Origin: Streptomyces cellulosae
GTDB taxonomy: Bacteria > Actinomycetota > Actinomycetes > Streptomycetales > Streptomycetaceae
NCBI RefSeq assembly: GCF_000721105.1
Contig: NZ_JOEV01000037.1
Span: forward strand, 14,602-78,601
Reading direction: 5' to 3'
DNA: 64,000 bases
The notes under the pieces were generated by a model. It ran no database searches. It was not told the origin of the DNA and saw nothing but the letters and a program-made list of their open reading frames with translations. This document shows, in pieces, positions 7,763-15,791 of the stretch. The position numbers were made by a program, and so were the translations under genes. Within the stretch, counting starts at the first letter, position 1. The number at the start of each line of letters is the position of its first letter.

Positions 7763-8776
7763 GTGAAGGCATTCGTCGTCGAGAAGTACGGCAAGGACGG
7801 CGCGCGCGCCGCAGAGGTACCTGAGCCCACCGTCGGAGACCGCGACGTCCTGGTCAGAGTGAGCGCCGCCGGCATCAACCCGCTGGACAAGATGGTCCGA
7901 AACGGTGAGTTCAAGCAGGTCCTGAAGTACAAGCCCCCGTTCGTGCTCGGCCACGACGTGGCCGGTGTCGTGACACAGGTCGGCTCCGCCGTACACGGTT
8001 TCAAGGTCGGCGACGAGGTCTACGCCCGGCCACGCGACCTGCGGGTAGGAGGCTTCGCGGAGTTCATCGCAATCGACGTGGACGATGTCGCGCCCAAGCC
8101 GTCCTCACTCACTCTCCAAGAGGCTGCCGCGGTGCCGCTGGTGGCCTTGGCCGCCTGGCAGGTTCTCGTCGACCGCGCCCATGTGAAGCCGGGGCAGAAG
8201 GTGCTCATCCACGCCGGTGCCGGTGGCCTCGGCTCGACGGCCATCCAGCTCGCCAAGCACCTCGGCGCCACGGTGGCGACGACCACGGACACCAAGACCG
8301 AGGAGTTGGTCAGGAGCCTGGGCGCCGACGTCGTCGTCGACTACACCAAGGAAGACTTCTCGAAGGTGCTGTCCGGCTACGACCTGGTACTGGACTCCCT
8401 GGGCGGAGCGAACCTCGACAAGTCGCTGACCGTGTTGAAGCCCGGCGGCCTGGCCATCAGTGTCGTCGGCCCGCCGGACGCCGGCTTCGCCAAGCAGCTC
8501 GGCGCCCCCGCTCTGCTGGGTCTGGTCATGAACACACTCAGCCGCAAGGTCCGCAAGCAGGCGAAGGCGCTTGGCGTGCGCTACGAGTTCTTCTTCATGC
8601 AGGCCAACGGCTCCCAGCTGCGCAAGCTCGGCGCCCTGTACGACAGCGGGAAGCTCCGCCCGGTCATCGACAGCACCTTCTCGTTCGACCAGACGCTCGA
8701 GGCGATGGCGCACGTCGAGCAGGGCCGTACCAAGGCCGGCAAGGTCGTGGTCTCGATGGTGCCCGACAACGACTGA
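7763..8776 (+). CDS. zinc-independent MDR oxidoreductase (quinone oxidoreductase-like)
   Basis: This 337-residue member of the medium-chain dehydrogenase/reductase superfamily has a GroES-like N-terminal domain (GINPLDKMVRNG, FVLGHDVAGVV) without the catalytic zinc Cys. The NAD(P)H-binding Rossmann domain starts at HAGAGGLGSTAIQLAKHLGA. It resembles NADP-dependent enone or quinone reductases (QorA or zeta-crystallin type) acting on soluble alpha,beta-unsaturated carbonyls. The start is an ATG with GGAAGGCGGCC upstream. The promoter has the operator shared with the HxlR gene at 1248, suggesting induction by reactive electrophiles; that is an inference. Confidence 0.88.
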   Translation: MKAFVVEKYGKDGARAAEVPEPTVGDRDVLVRVSAAGINPLDKMVRNGEFKQVLKYKPPFVLGHDVAGVVTQVGSAVHGFKVGDEVYARPRDLRVGGFAEFIAIDVDDVAPKPSSLTLQEAAAVPLVALAAWQVLVDRAHVKPGQKVLIHAGAGGLGSTAIQLAKHLGATVATTTDTKTEELVRSLGADVVVDYTKEDFSKVLSGYDLVLDSLGGANLDKSLTVLKPGGLAISVVGPPDAGFAKQLGAPALLGLVMNTLSRKVRKQAKALGVRYEFFFMQANGSQLRKLGALYDSGKLRPVIDSTFSFDQTLEAMAHVEQGRTKAGKVVVSMVPDND

Positions 8777-8880
8777 GACGTGCCGACCACAGGCACTACG
8801 CCGCGCCGGGCCTTGGTCGAGCCCCCGCACCCGTTGCGTGTCAGGAGCGTGATCACGCCGGACGGACCGTCGGCTCACGC

Positions 8881-8932
8881 AGGCATGGCACCGTCGGCTC
8901 GCAGACAGGCATGGCACCGTCGGCTCGCAGAT
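8881..8932. repeat. 26-bp direct repeat, two copies plus a partial
   Basis: The unit beginning AGGCATGGCACCGTCGGCTC occurs at 8881-8906 and 8907-8932, with a decayed third copy just before (ACCGTCGGCTCACGC). It lies in the 414-bp gap between the oxidoreductase stop (8776) and the convergent hydrolase end (9191). No coding role. Confidence 0.75.
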
Positions 8933-8952
8933 CTCGACGCCCATAGCTGCCA

Positions 8953-9050
8953 CATGACTGGCACGTAGCGCCTTCCGCGGCTGACGCATGACTGACTCGT
9001 AGCGCCTTCCGCAGCTGACGCATGACTGACTCGTAGCGCCTTCCGCTCCC
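8953..9050. repeat. 34-bp tandem repeat, nearly three copies
   Basis: Units starting CATGACTGRCWCGTAGCGCC occur at 8953, 8987 and 9021, exactly 34 bp apart; the last is truncated after CCTTCCGCT. There is no unique spacer between units, so it is not a CRISPR. It sits directly after the 26-bp repeat in the same intergenic gap. Confidence 0.8.
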
Positions 9051-9190
9051 CCTTCCATGAGAGCAGGTCGGCGGGACCACGCGCCCCGTCTCGTCGAAGC
9101 GCGCCCTCCTGCACTGTCGGCCCCTTGCACGAGGCGATGTCCCGCTCACGGCGGACATGTTCGCAGGGGACATGCTCACAGCGGACGTAC

Positions 9191-10201
9191 TCAGGACGGC
9201 AGCGCTCGTCCACCGAGCGACGCACGTTGCCAGTTGGGAGTGCGGTCCTTGTCGACCAGGGCCGCACGGACACCCTCCAGGAAGTCCGGCGTGCGGATGG
9301 TCGTGCGCGTGAGGGCGAGTTCGGTGCTGAGGCAGTCGCGCAACGTGTGCTGCCTGCCCCGGGCCAGCAGGGCGTGAGTCATCTCCAGGCTCTGCGGCGA
9401 GGCGGACTCCAGGGCGGCCGACGCGGTTTCCGCCCAGGCGGTGTCGAGGTGGCGCAGGCGCTTCTCGATCTCGCCGAGGGACGACGCGCCGAAAGCCCAG
9501 TCCACGTCCCCGCGTGCCTCCGCCAGCCTGCTGCCCGCCACCGGGGAACGGCCGGCGAGTCTGTTCAGGACCAGGTCCACCGGGTCGCCGGGGTTGTCGG
9601 CCAGGGCATCCCCGACCGCCTCGAGTCCGTCGACGGGGACGAAGTGTGTGGCCAGCCCCGTGTACAGGGCGTCGGCGGCGTCGAGCCGGTGCCCCGTCAG
9701 TCCCAGGTACATGCCGATCGCGCCGGGCAGCCGCGGCAGAAAGTAGCTGGCCCCGACGTCCGGGAAGAATCCGATCCCGGTCTCGGGCATCGCCAGCACG
9801 GCGCGCTCGGTGACGACGCGGAATGTGCCGTGGACGGACAGACCGAGGCCGCCGCCCATGCATACTCCGTCGATGAGCGACACGACCGGCACAGGGTACT
9901 CGGCGATCCGGGCGTTGAGCCGGTACTCGGAGGCGAAGAACCGCTCGCTGGCCTCGGCGTCACCGGCGAGGCTGTGCTCGCGGATCGTGCGGATGTCTCC
10001 GCCGGCGCAGAACGCCTTCGTGCTGGTACTGGCGAGCACCACAGCGGACAGCGGGGTGTGCTCCCACCCGGCGAGCACACGGTCGATGGCGACAACCATG
10101 TCTGTCGTCAGGGCGTTGAGCGCCTTGGGCCGGTTCAGAAGGATGCGGCCGACGCCCCGGTGGACGTCGGCGAGAATCTCGTCGGCAGTGGTATCAGTCA
10201 T
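9191..10201 (-). CDS. 3-hydroxyisobutyryl-CoA hydrolase (enoyl-CoA hydratase fold)
   Basis: This 336-residue crotonase-superfamily enzyme has GRILLNRPKALNALTTDM, the oxyanion-hole segments FCAGGDI and CMGGGLGLS, and MPETGIGFFPDVGASYFLPR, which is characteristic of HIBYL-CoA hydrolases rather than ordinary hydratases of about 260 residues. In valine catabolism it releases 3-hydroxyisobutyrate, which later yields propionyl-CoA. An iron-ADH fragment lies immediately upstream on the same strand, and a propionyl-CoA-synthetase-like gene lies 2 kb away, fitting a valine/propionate module. The start is taken at ATG 10201. Confidence 0.85.
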   Translation of the reverse strand: MTDTTADEILADVHRGVGRILLNRPKALNALTTDMVVAIDRVLAGWEHTPLSAVVLASTSTKAFCAGGDIRTIREHSLAGDAEASERFFASEYRLNARIAEYPVPVVSLIDGVCMGGGLGLSVHGTFRVVTERAVLAMPETGIGFFPDVGASYFLPRLPGAIGMYLGLTGHRLDAADALYTGLATHFVPVDGLEAVGDALADNPGDPVDLVLNRLAGRSPVAGSRLAEARGDVDWAFGASSLGEIEKRLRHLDTAWAETASAALESASPQSLEMTHALLARGRQHTLRDCLSTELALTRTTIRTPDFLEGVRAALVDKDRTPNWQRASLGGRALPS

Positions 10202-10275
10202 GGGTCGTCATCTCACCATCCGTGCGGACCTGGCTGTCGTCTGTCGTGGCCATCACGTTCCTCGCTCGCCGGATG

Positions 10276-10570
10276 TCAGGCGTAGATCTGCGCGTAGAGA
10301 TCCTGGATCTCGTCCACGGTGGGTACGACAGGGTTGTTGGCGGGGGATCCGGACGCGAGCGCCTGCTCGGCCATGAGGGGCAACAGGCGGAACCACTCGT
10401 CCTTGTCGATGCCGTGGGCTTGAGGGGTGGGCACCTCAAGATCCTGGCACAGGGCTCGGAGCGCCTCCACGAGCTTACCGGCGGCCAAGGCGTCGCTGTC
10501 GCCGTCGGCGGCGACTTCGAGGGCGCGGGCGCAGTCGTCGTACCGGCTCTCGGCGCCCGCCCTGACTGTG
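10276..10570 (-). pseudogene. iron-containing alcohol dehydrogenase, C-terminal fragment
   Basis: About 95 residues on the minus strand (RAGAESRYDDCARALEVAAD, ALRALCQDLEVPTPQAHGID, MAEQALASGSPANNPVVPT, then VDEIQDLYAQIYA before the stop) match the C-terminal end of group III iron-dependent alcohol dehydrogenases. The NAD-binding and iron-ligand domains are missing; the fragment is cut by the promoter of the divergent LysR gene. It precedes the hydrolase at 9191 on the same strand, so the two were probably one operon. Confidence 0.75.
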
Positions 10571-10616
10571 CGGCCCCGCACCCTGTGCAAACAACCACCA
10601 ATGGCGCACACCCGCT

Positions 10617-11633
10617 GTGCAGAAATGCAGATACGGTCGGGCCGTGCACCGACAATCCCCGGACGGGATCCCTGCCCCGCAGTCGGCCGGCTCCCCTCGC
10701 TCCGTCGATCCGCGCAAACTCCGCGCGGACGATCTGCGTCACCTGCTCGCGGTGTCCCGTACCGGCCGCCTGGTGACAGCAGCCGACGCACTCGGGGTGG
10801 ACCACACCACCGTGTCACGCCGTATCGCCGCATTGGAGAAGGGCATCGGCCTTCGCCTCATCGAGCGCGGCCCAGAGGGGTGGACGCTGACGGACGTCGG
10901 CCGGGCCGTCTCGGAGGACGCGCGCGCGATCGAGGAGGCCATCCACCGCGTCGTCGACACCGTGGCGGGCCAGGACTCGCCGTCCCTGCACGGTACGGTG
11001 CGCGTCAGCGCGCCCGACGGCTTCGGCACCCTCTTCGTCACCCCCGCCCTCGTACGGGTGCGCCACCGGCACCCCCAGCTCCAGGTCGAACTCATCACCG
11101 CGACACGGCAGCTCGCCCTTCGCCCGTCCGGTTTCGATCTCGCTCTCGTCATCGGCGTTCCCTCCAGCAGCCACCTGGTGACCGAGCACCTCACCGACTA
11201 CACGCTGGGGCTCTACGCCTGTGACGACTACCTCACCCGGTACGGCGTGCCGAAGACGCCGACCGAACTGCGCGAGCACCCGCTCATCTTCTACATCGAG
11301 TCGATGCTGCAGGTCGGCGACCTCGACATCGAACGCCACCTTCCCGGAATGACCCCCGCATTCTCCTCGACGAACGTCTTCGCGCAGCTCGAAGCCACCG
11401 AGCAGGGGGCCGGCATCGGCGTCCTGCCGGCCTTCCTGACCCAGCGGACGCGACTGCGCCGGCTCCTCGCCGACGAGATCGACATCCGGCTCCCCATCAC
11501 CCTGGCCGTCCGCCGCGAGGCCGTGACGCACCCCGCCGTACGCGTCGTCTGGACCGCTCTACGGCGTGAGGTCGCCGATCGGGCCGCCGAACTGCTCCCC
11601 GGAATGACCGTCGAGGAGCCCCCGGCGCCGTGA
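10617..11633 (+). CDS. LysR-family transcriptional regulator
   Basis: Up to 338 residues; a GTG at 10644 is an alternative start, since the winged HTH begins at RADDLRHLLAVSRTGRLVTA (about residue 37). The recognition part is DALGVDHTTVSRRIAALEKG, followed by a periplasmic-binding-protein-like effector domain from about residue 120 (SLHGTVRVSAPDGFGTLFVT). The VDHTTVSRRI type is common among regulators of aldehyde or alcohol metabolism. The gene is divergent from the truncated iron-ADH/hydrolase operon, its probable original target. Effector not deducible. Confidence 0.88.
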   Translation: MQKCRYGRAVHRQSPDGIPAPQSAGSPRSVDPRKLRADDLRHLLAVSRTGRLVTAADALGVDHTTVSRRIAALEKGIGLRLIERGPEGWTLTDVGRAVSEDARAIEEAIHRVVDTVAGQDSPSLHGTVRVSAPDGFGTLFVTPALVRVRHRHPQLQVELITATRQLALRPSGFDLALVIGVPSSSHLVTEHLTDYTLGLYACDDYLTRYGVPKTPTELREHPLIFYIESMLQVGDLDIERHLPGMTPAFSSTNVFAQLEATEQGAGIGVLPAFLTQRTRLRRLLADEIDIRLPITLAVRREAVTHPAVRVVWTALRREVADRAAELLPGMTVEEPPAP

Positions 11634-11883
11634 ACCCCCGCCGATCCCACTCTCCTGTCCAGCGAGTCAAGTGGCGGTACGTAGCTGGGAGTTGAGTCAC
11701 GCTCGGACCCCGTTCACCGGTCAGGTGCACCGCAGTGTGCCGCCTTCGCGGCCGGTGCGCGACCACCTCCCTGGCGGACTGCCGGCAGCCATGCGCGCAC
11801 CGCCAGGGCCCGCGGTTCGCTCGACACGGCGACTTCACGGAGGCGACAACGGTGCCGACCGGCCCAGTGGGTGACCCCCACCC

Positions 11884-11916
11884 TGAGTTTACTTTCCCGA
11901 ACTCAGTCAGTAGCGT
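11884..11916 (+). promoter_or_regulatory. promoter with candidate HxlR operator, copy 3
   Basis: A perfect TGAGT-N12-ACTCA dyad (extendable to CTGAGTT/AACTCAG) overlaps TTTACT at -35, a 17-bp spacer and TAGCGT at -10. It is the only promoter-like element upstream of the acyl-CoA synthetase gene. The layout is the same as at 7662. Confidence 0.65.
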
Positions 11917-12130
11917 CACGCCAAGCACATCACCCGGCTGCACGCGGCGAAGTGGGCTGCGCCGGATCGGGACCTGACGGCCGGGCCGCCGCACCACCGC
12001 CATGCCGGTGACCGGCCAGCCGAACTACGGCATCATGCTCGACCATGCCGGCCGGCATGCGGTACTTGTGTCCGACACCGTTCCGCACGCAGTCCCACCA
12101 CCGTCCCTCGATGCCACAAAGGAGTGCGCG

Positions 12131-14020
12131 ATGGGAACGTACGAGGATGTCTTCCGCGCCAGCACCGAGGACCCGGAGAGTTTCTGGCTGAAGGCGGCAG
12201 AGGGCGTCGACTGGGACGTCACTCCGCAGTGCGCCCTGGACTCCTCTGGCGCCCCGTTCTACCGCTGGTTCCCCGACGGACGGCTCAACGTCTGTTTCAA
12301 CGCGCTCGACCGGCACGTCCGAGCCGGCCGTGGCCAACAGCCCGCGCTCGTTCACGACTCCCCCGTGACCGACACCCGCCGCACCTACACCTACACGCAG
12401 TTGAGGGACGAGGTGGCGGCCTTCGCCGGAGCGCTCGCACAGCTCGGCGTGGGGCACGGCGACCGCGTGGTGATCTACATGCCGATGGTCCCCGAGGCCG
12501 CCGTCGCGATGCTGGCCTGTGCGCGCATCGGCGCGGTCCACTCGGTCGTCTTCGGCGGGTTCGCCCCGCGCGAACTCGCCCTCCGCATCGACGACGCGGC
12601 CCCCAAGGTGGTCGTCTCCGCCTCCTGCGGCATCGAGGGCAAGCGTGTCATCGCATACAAGCCCCTGCTGGACCAGGCGATCGAACTCGCCGTCCACAAA
12701 CCGGAGAAGAGCGTGATCCTGCAACGCCCGCAGGAGCCGGCCGCGCTGGGACCGGACGATCTCGACTGGGCCGAACTGGTCGCCGCCGCGGAACCGGCCG
12801 ACTGCGTTCCGGTCGCCGCCACCGATCCCCTGTACATCCTCTACACGTCCGGAACGACCGGAAAGCCCAAGGGAGTCGTGCGTGACTGCGGCGGCTACGC
12901 GGTCGCCCTGCACTGGTCGATGGGCGCCGTGTACGACGTGGGCCCGGGCGAGACGATGTTCACCGGCTCCGACGTCGGCTGGGTCGTCGGGCACTCCTAC
13001 ATCGTCTACGCGCCCCTGCTGGCCGGCGCGACGACGGTGCTGTACGAAGGCAAGCCGGTCGGCACCCCGGACGCGGGCCAGTTCTGGCGCGTCGCCGCCG
13101 AGTACCGGGTCAAGACCATGTTCACGGCGCCCACCGCCTTCCGGGCCATCCGCAAGGAGGACCCCACGGGGACGCTCACCGCCGACTACGACCTCTCCCA
13201 CCTGCGCTACCTCTTCCTCGCCGGTGAGCGCCTCGACCCGGAGACCTATCACTGGGCGAGCAATCTCCTGGGCGTTCCGGTGATCGACCACTGGTGGCAG
13301 ACCGAGACCGGCTGGCCCATCGTCGCCAACCCCGTCGGCATCGAAGCCGCCCCCCTCAAGCCCGGCTCACCCACCCGCCCGCTGCCGGGCTGGGACGTCC
13401 GCGTCCTCGACCCCTCGGGCGAGCCGGTGCCCGCGGGCGTCGACGGCGCGATCGTCGTGAAGCTCCCCCTGCCGCCCGGCGCGCTCCCCACGCTCTGGAA
13501 CGACGACGACCGCTACGTCGCCTCCTATCTCTCCGCCTACGACGGCTACTACCTCACCGGCGACAGCGGCCACATCGACGACGACGGCTACGTCTTCGTC
13601 ATGGGCCGCACCGACGACGTCATCAACGTCGCCGGACACCGGCTGTCCACCGGCAGCATGGAAGAGGCCCTGGCCGCCCACCCCGACGTCGCCGAATGCG
13701 CCGTCATCGGGGTCACCGACCAACTCAAGGGACAGGTCCCGCGCGGCTTCGTCGTCCTGAAAGCCGGCAGCAACCGCGAACCGAGCGAGGTCGAGGCCGA
13801 ACTCGTCCAGCTCGTACGCGAGCGCATCGGCGCCGTCGCCTCCCTCAAGGACGTCACGGTCGTGGCCGCCCTGCCCAAGACCCGCTCCGGAAAGATCCTG
13901 CGCAGGACCATGCGCGGCATCGCCGACGGCCGTGACGAACCCATCCCGTCCACGGTGGACGACCCAGGCGTCATCGAGGCCCTGCGCCCGGTCCTCCGCC
14001 GCGACGGTCACACCTCGTGA
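12131..14020 (+). CDS. propionyl-CoA synthetase-like acyl-CoA ligase
   Basis: This is a 629-residue adenylate-forming ligase of the acetyl/propionyl-CoA synthetase group. It has an ACAS N-terminal segment (YEDVFRASTEDPESFWLKAA), GAVHSVVFGGFAPRELALRI, P-loop ILYTSGTTGKPKGVVRD (near residue 240), WWQTETGWPI, YYLTGDSGHIDDDGYVFVMG, RTDDVINVAGHRLSTGSMEE and the acetylatable-lysine motif PKTRSGKILRR. These are typical of PrpE-like enzymes making propionyl-CoA from propionate, ATP and CoA. The ATG at 12131 is chosen because AAGGAG lies 7 bp upstream; an upstream in-frame ATG at 12002 has no ribosome site. Transcription probably starts at the operator-promoter at 11884. Confidence 0.88.
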   Translation: MGTYEDVFRASTEDPESFWLKAAEGVDWDVTPQCALDSSGAPFYRWFPDGRLNVCFNALDRHVRAGRGQQPALVHDSPVTDTRRTYTYTQLRDEVAAFAGALAQLGVGHGDRVVIYMPMVPEAAVAMLACARIGAVHSVVFGGFAPRELALRIDDAAPKVVVSASCGIEGKRVIAYKPLLDQAIELAVHKPEKSVILQRPQEPAALGPDDLDWAELVAAAEPADCVPVAATDPLYILYTSGTTGKPKGVVRDCGGYAVALHWSMGAVYDVGPGETMFTGSDVGWVVGHSYIVYAPLLAGATTVLYEGKPVGTPDAGQFWRVAAEYRVKTMFTAPTAFRAIRKEDPTGTLTADYDLSHLRYLFLAGERLDPETYHWASNLLGVPVIDHWWQTETGWPIVANPVGIEAAPLKPGSPTRPLPGWDVRVLDPSGEPVPAGVDGAIVVKLPLPPGALPTLWNDDDRYVASYLSAYDGYYLTGDSGHIDDDGYVFVMGRTDDVINVAGHRLSTGSMEEALAAHPDVAECAVIGVTDQLKGQVPRGFVVLKAGSNREPSEVEAELVQLVRERIGAVASLKDVTVVAALPKTRSGKILRRTMRGIADGRDEPIPSTVDDPGVIEALRPVLRRDGHTS

Positions 14021-14047
14021 ACGGCGCCGCCGACGCCCCCTGCCACG

Positions 14048-14338
14048 GTGACGCGGCAACGGATCATCGAGCAGGCCGGCCATGGGTTCAAGCAGGACGG
14101 CAATCGACGGCTCCGGCATCTCCACGCTGACGTCGGATGCCGGACTCACCACCGGAGCGTTCTACGCCCACTTCGCACCCACGGACGACCTCGTGGCCAA
14201 CGTCGTCGCAGACGAATCGCGCACGCAGCTGACGAGGTACGGCACTCTTCGGCCGGGCCGCCCCGGACTCGGCGACCTCATTCGCCCATACCTGCCGCCC
14301 GGGACCGGGCCCACCCCGGCTTCGTGCGGCACGGAGGA
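14048..14338 (+). pseudogene. TetR remnant, frameshifted and truncated
   Basis: One frame gives VTRQRIIEQAGHGFKQDG. After a shift the next gives IDGSGISTLTSDAGLTTGAF, YAHFAPTDDLVANVVADES and IRPYLPPGTGPTPASC, after which it ends against a convergent hydrolase fragment. It is a sibling of the intact TetR at 2644. It starts 28 bp after the ligase gene, suggesting that a ligase-TetR operon once existed. Confidence 0.7.
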
Positions 14339-14344
14339 CTGCCG

Positions 14345-14560
14345 TCAGCAGAACGAACCAACGCGGCATCGAGCCGGTGGAAGCGCCGACGCCCCGGTTG
14401 TCGAAGGTGATGACCCGACGCCTGGCGGCGATGCCGTCGACGACCCGGGGGTCCCAGTTGTCCAGGACCGCGGCGAGGTGCGTGATGAAGACCACCGGCG
14501 TACCCGAGTCGGGACCGAGCTCGCGATAGGCATAGGTCACTCCTCCGGCGGTGGGAGTCC
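14345..14560 (-). pseudogene. N-terminal fragment of an alpha/beta hydrolase
   Basis: The minus strand reads GVTYAYRELGPDSGTPVVFI, THLAAVLDNWDPRVVDGIAA and RRRVITFDNRGVGASTGSMP. These are the first strands and the DNRGxGxS turn of proline-iminopeptidase/haloperoxidase-like hydrolases. The frame is lost before the nucleophile elbow, where it meets the TetR remnant on the other strand. Only about 65 residues survive. Confidence 0.65.
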
Positions 14561-14564
14561 GCAA

Positions 14565-15234
14565 TGGGAGGCAGCGGCCGGCCAAGCGCTCGCGCATCTG
14601 CTGGCGGACTCCGAAAGGCGGCCGGTGAGGGTCCCGAACGGTCTGATCGCGGAGGTGTTCCAACGCGCGCTCGACGCTCTGCTGCCGGCGGCACCGCCGG
14701 AACGGCGTGCCGTCCTGGCCGGGCCGGGCCGGGCCGGGCCGGGCCGGGCCGGGCCGGGCCGGGCCGGGGCAGCCTGCCCCTGCTGCGGACGTGGACATCC
14801 TGCTCGTACCGGTTCATCCGCAGACGGGTCGGAAGTGGACCCCTGCCGCGTCCGCCGCATCGGCCTACCTGGTGCCCTTGCCGTTCGGGGTGTGGCTGTG
14901 GATGGCGCGTCCTCAGCCGAACCTGCCCGTCCCCTCCTCGGGCCGCATACCCCACGACGTTCTCCAGGACGACCCGCTCCCCTCACGCCCCCATCACCTG
15001 TTTCGGGCCGACCTGGAAACGTTCCGGCACACCCTGGTCCGGCTGCCGGCCGTGCGCCGCCCGTGGCTGCGCACGATTCTCGACAACCTCACGCAGCACC
15101 GGTCGGCCGGCCTCGTCTGGCCTCCGGCAGGGCCTTCCCGGCAGGCGCACCTTCGCCGACGGCCCGGACAGGTTGTTCGGAGAGGCTGGTTACGCGGTCG
15201 GCCGGGTTCGACAGGTTGGCGCGAAAACTCCTGA
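14565..15234 (+). pseudogene. unknown protein split by a GGGCC repeat frameshift
   Basis: Two plus-strand segments with strong GC3 bias lie in different frames on either side of a GGGCC repeat. The first is QALAHLLADSERRPVRVPNG, then GLIAEVFQRALDALLPAAPP. The second includes DVDILLVPVHPQTGRKWTPA, LPFGVWLWMARPQPNLPVP and LFRADLETFRHTLVRLPAVR. Adding one 5-bp unit (or removing two) would fuse them into one protein of about 200 residues. I do not recognise the family. A clear start codon is lacking: the region just upstream belongs to a hydrolase fragment, so the 5' end may be lost, or a GTG near 14626 may serve. Confidence 0.45.
14717..14768. repeat. (GGGCC)n microsatellite, nine perfect units
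   Basis: Nine perfect GGGCC units run from 14721 to 14765 with partial units at both ends. The repeat interrupts an otherwise coding-like region exactly where the frame changes from phase 0 to phase 1. Pentanucleotide tracts slip readily, so the copy number may vary, or may be misassembled. Confidence 0.9.
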
Positions 15235-15245
15235 GGGCTCGTTCT

Positions 15246-15261
15246 GTTATTCCGGAATAAC
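15246..15261. promoter_or_regulatory. perfect 16-bp palindromic operator
   Basis: GTTATTCCGGAATAAC is self-complementary and AT-richer than its surroundings. It ends 14 bp before the start codon of the HTH regulator at 15276, so it probably overlaps its promoter and serves autorepression of the two-gene operon. Confidence 0.7.
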
Positions 15262-15275
15262 GTAACTTCGGGCTC

Positions 15276-15791
15276 ATGCCTGATGACCCCCTGCTGGAGC
15301 GAGTCGCCGCGCTCGAAGAGCGAGTGTCGCGGCTGGAGTTGGGCCCGCAGCCCCGCAGCGATGTGTTCTGGGCACTTGAGGGGCTGCGCCGGCGGCTCAC
15401 CGGCGATGGACAGGTGCTGTTCACCGGCGCGCTGGACCTGCCCACAGGCGAACACTACGAATGGCAGCAAGGCGCGGCGACGGAGAACCTGCTCGAAGCG
15501 AACTGGGCGGATCACGCCACGCCCTACGCCGCCCTGGGGCACCCGGTGCGGCTCACCCTGCTGCGTGCGGTGCTGCGAGGAACCCGGTCCGCGGCCGAGT
15601 TGCAGGAGACAGCCGGACTGAACACCACCGGGCAGCTCTACCACCACCTCAAGCAACTCACCGCCGCCGGCTGGCTCCAGGCCGAGGGGCGCGGGCACTA
15701 CCAGGTGCCCGCGGGCAGAGTGGTACCGCTGCTCGTGCTGTTGTCCGCGGTGGTGCCGGCACCGAACTCGACGACAAGGAGTGACTCATGA
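15276..15791 (+). CDS. ArsR-like winged-helix regulator
   Basis: This 171-residue protein starts with a short coiled coil (LLERVAALEERVSRLEL). The winged helix at about residues 85-150 includes ALGHPVRLTLLRAVLRGTRS, AAELQETAGLNTTGQLYHHL and KQLTAAGWLQ. This resembles ArsR/HTH_20-type repressors that sit beside hydrolase genes. Its stop overlaps the next start by 4 bp (ATGA), so the two genes are translationally coupled. The perfect palindrome directly upstream is the likely binding site. Ligand unknown. Confidence 0.82.
   Translation: MPDDPLLERVAALEERVSRLELGPQPRSDVFWALEGLRRRLTGDGQVLFTGALDLPTGEHYEWQQGAATENLLEANWADHATPYAALGHPVRLTLLRAVLRGTRSAAELQETAGLNTTGQLYHHLKQLTAAGWLQAEGRGHYQVPAGRVVPLLVLLSAVVPAPNSTTRSDS

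Noticed and set aside
8881..9050. Possible CRISPR array
   Set aside because: Units are directly contiguous without unique spacers, only two or three copies, and no cas gene is near.
12002..12130. Upstream start for the acyl-CoA ligase
   Set aside because: The added 43 residues have no ribosome site and no homology; AAGGAG precedes the ATG at 12131.
11930..13291. Long antisense frame opposite the acyl-CoA ligase
   Set aside because: Opposite an obvious conserved enzyme; composition is typical of a shadow.
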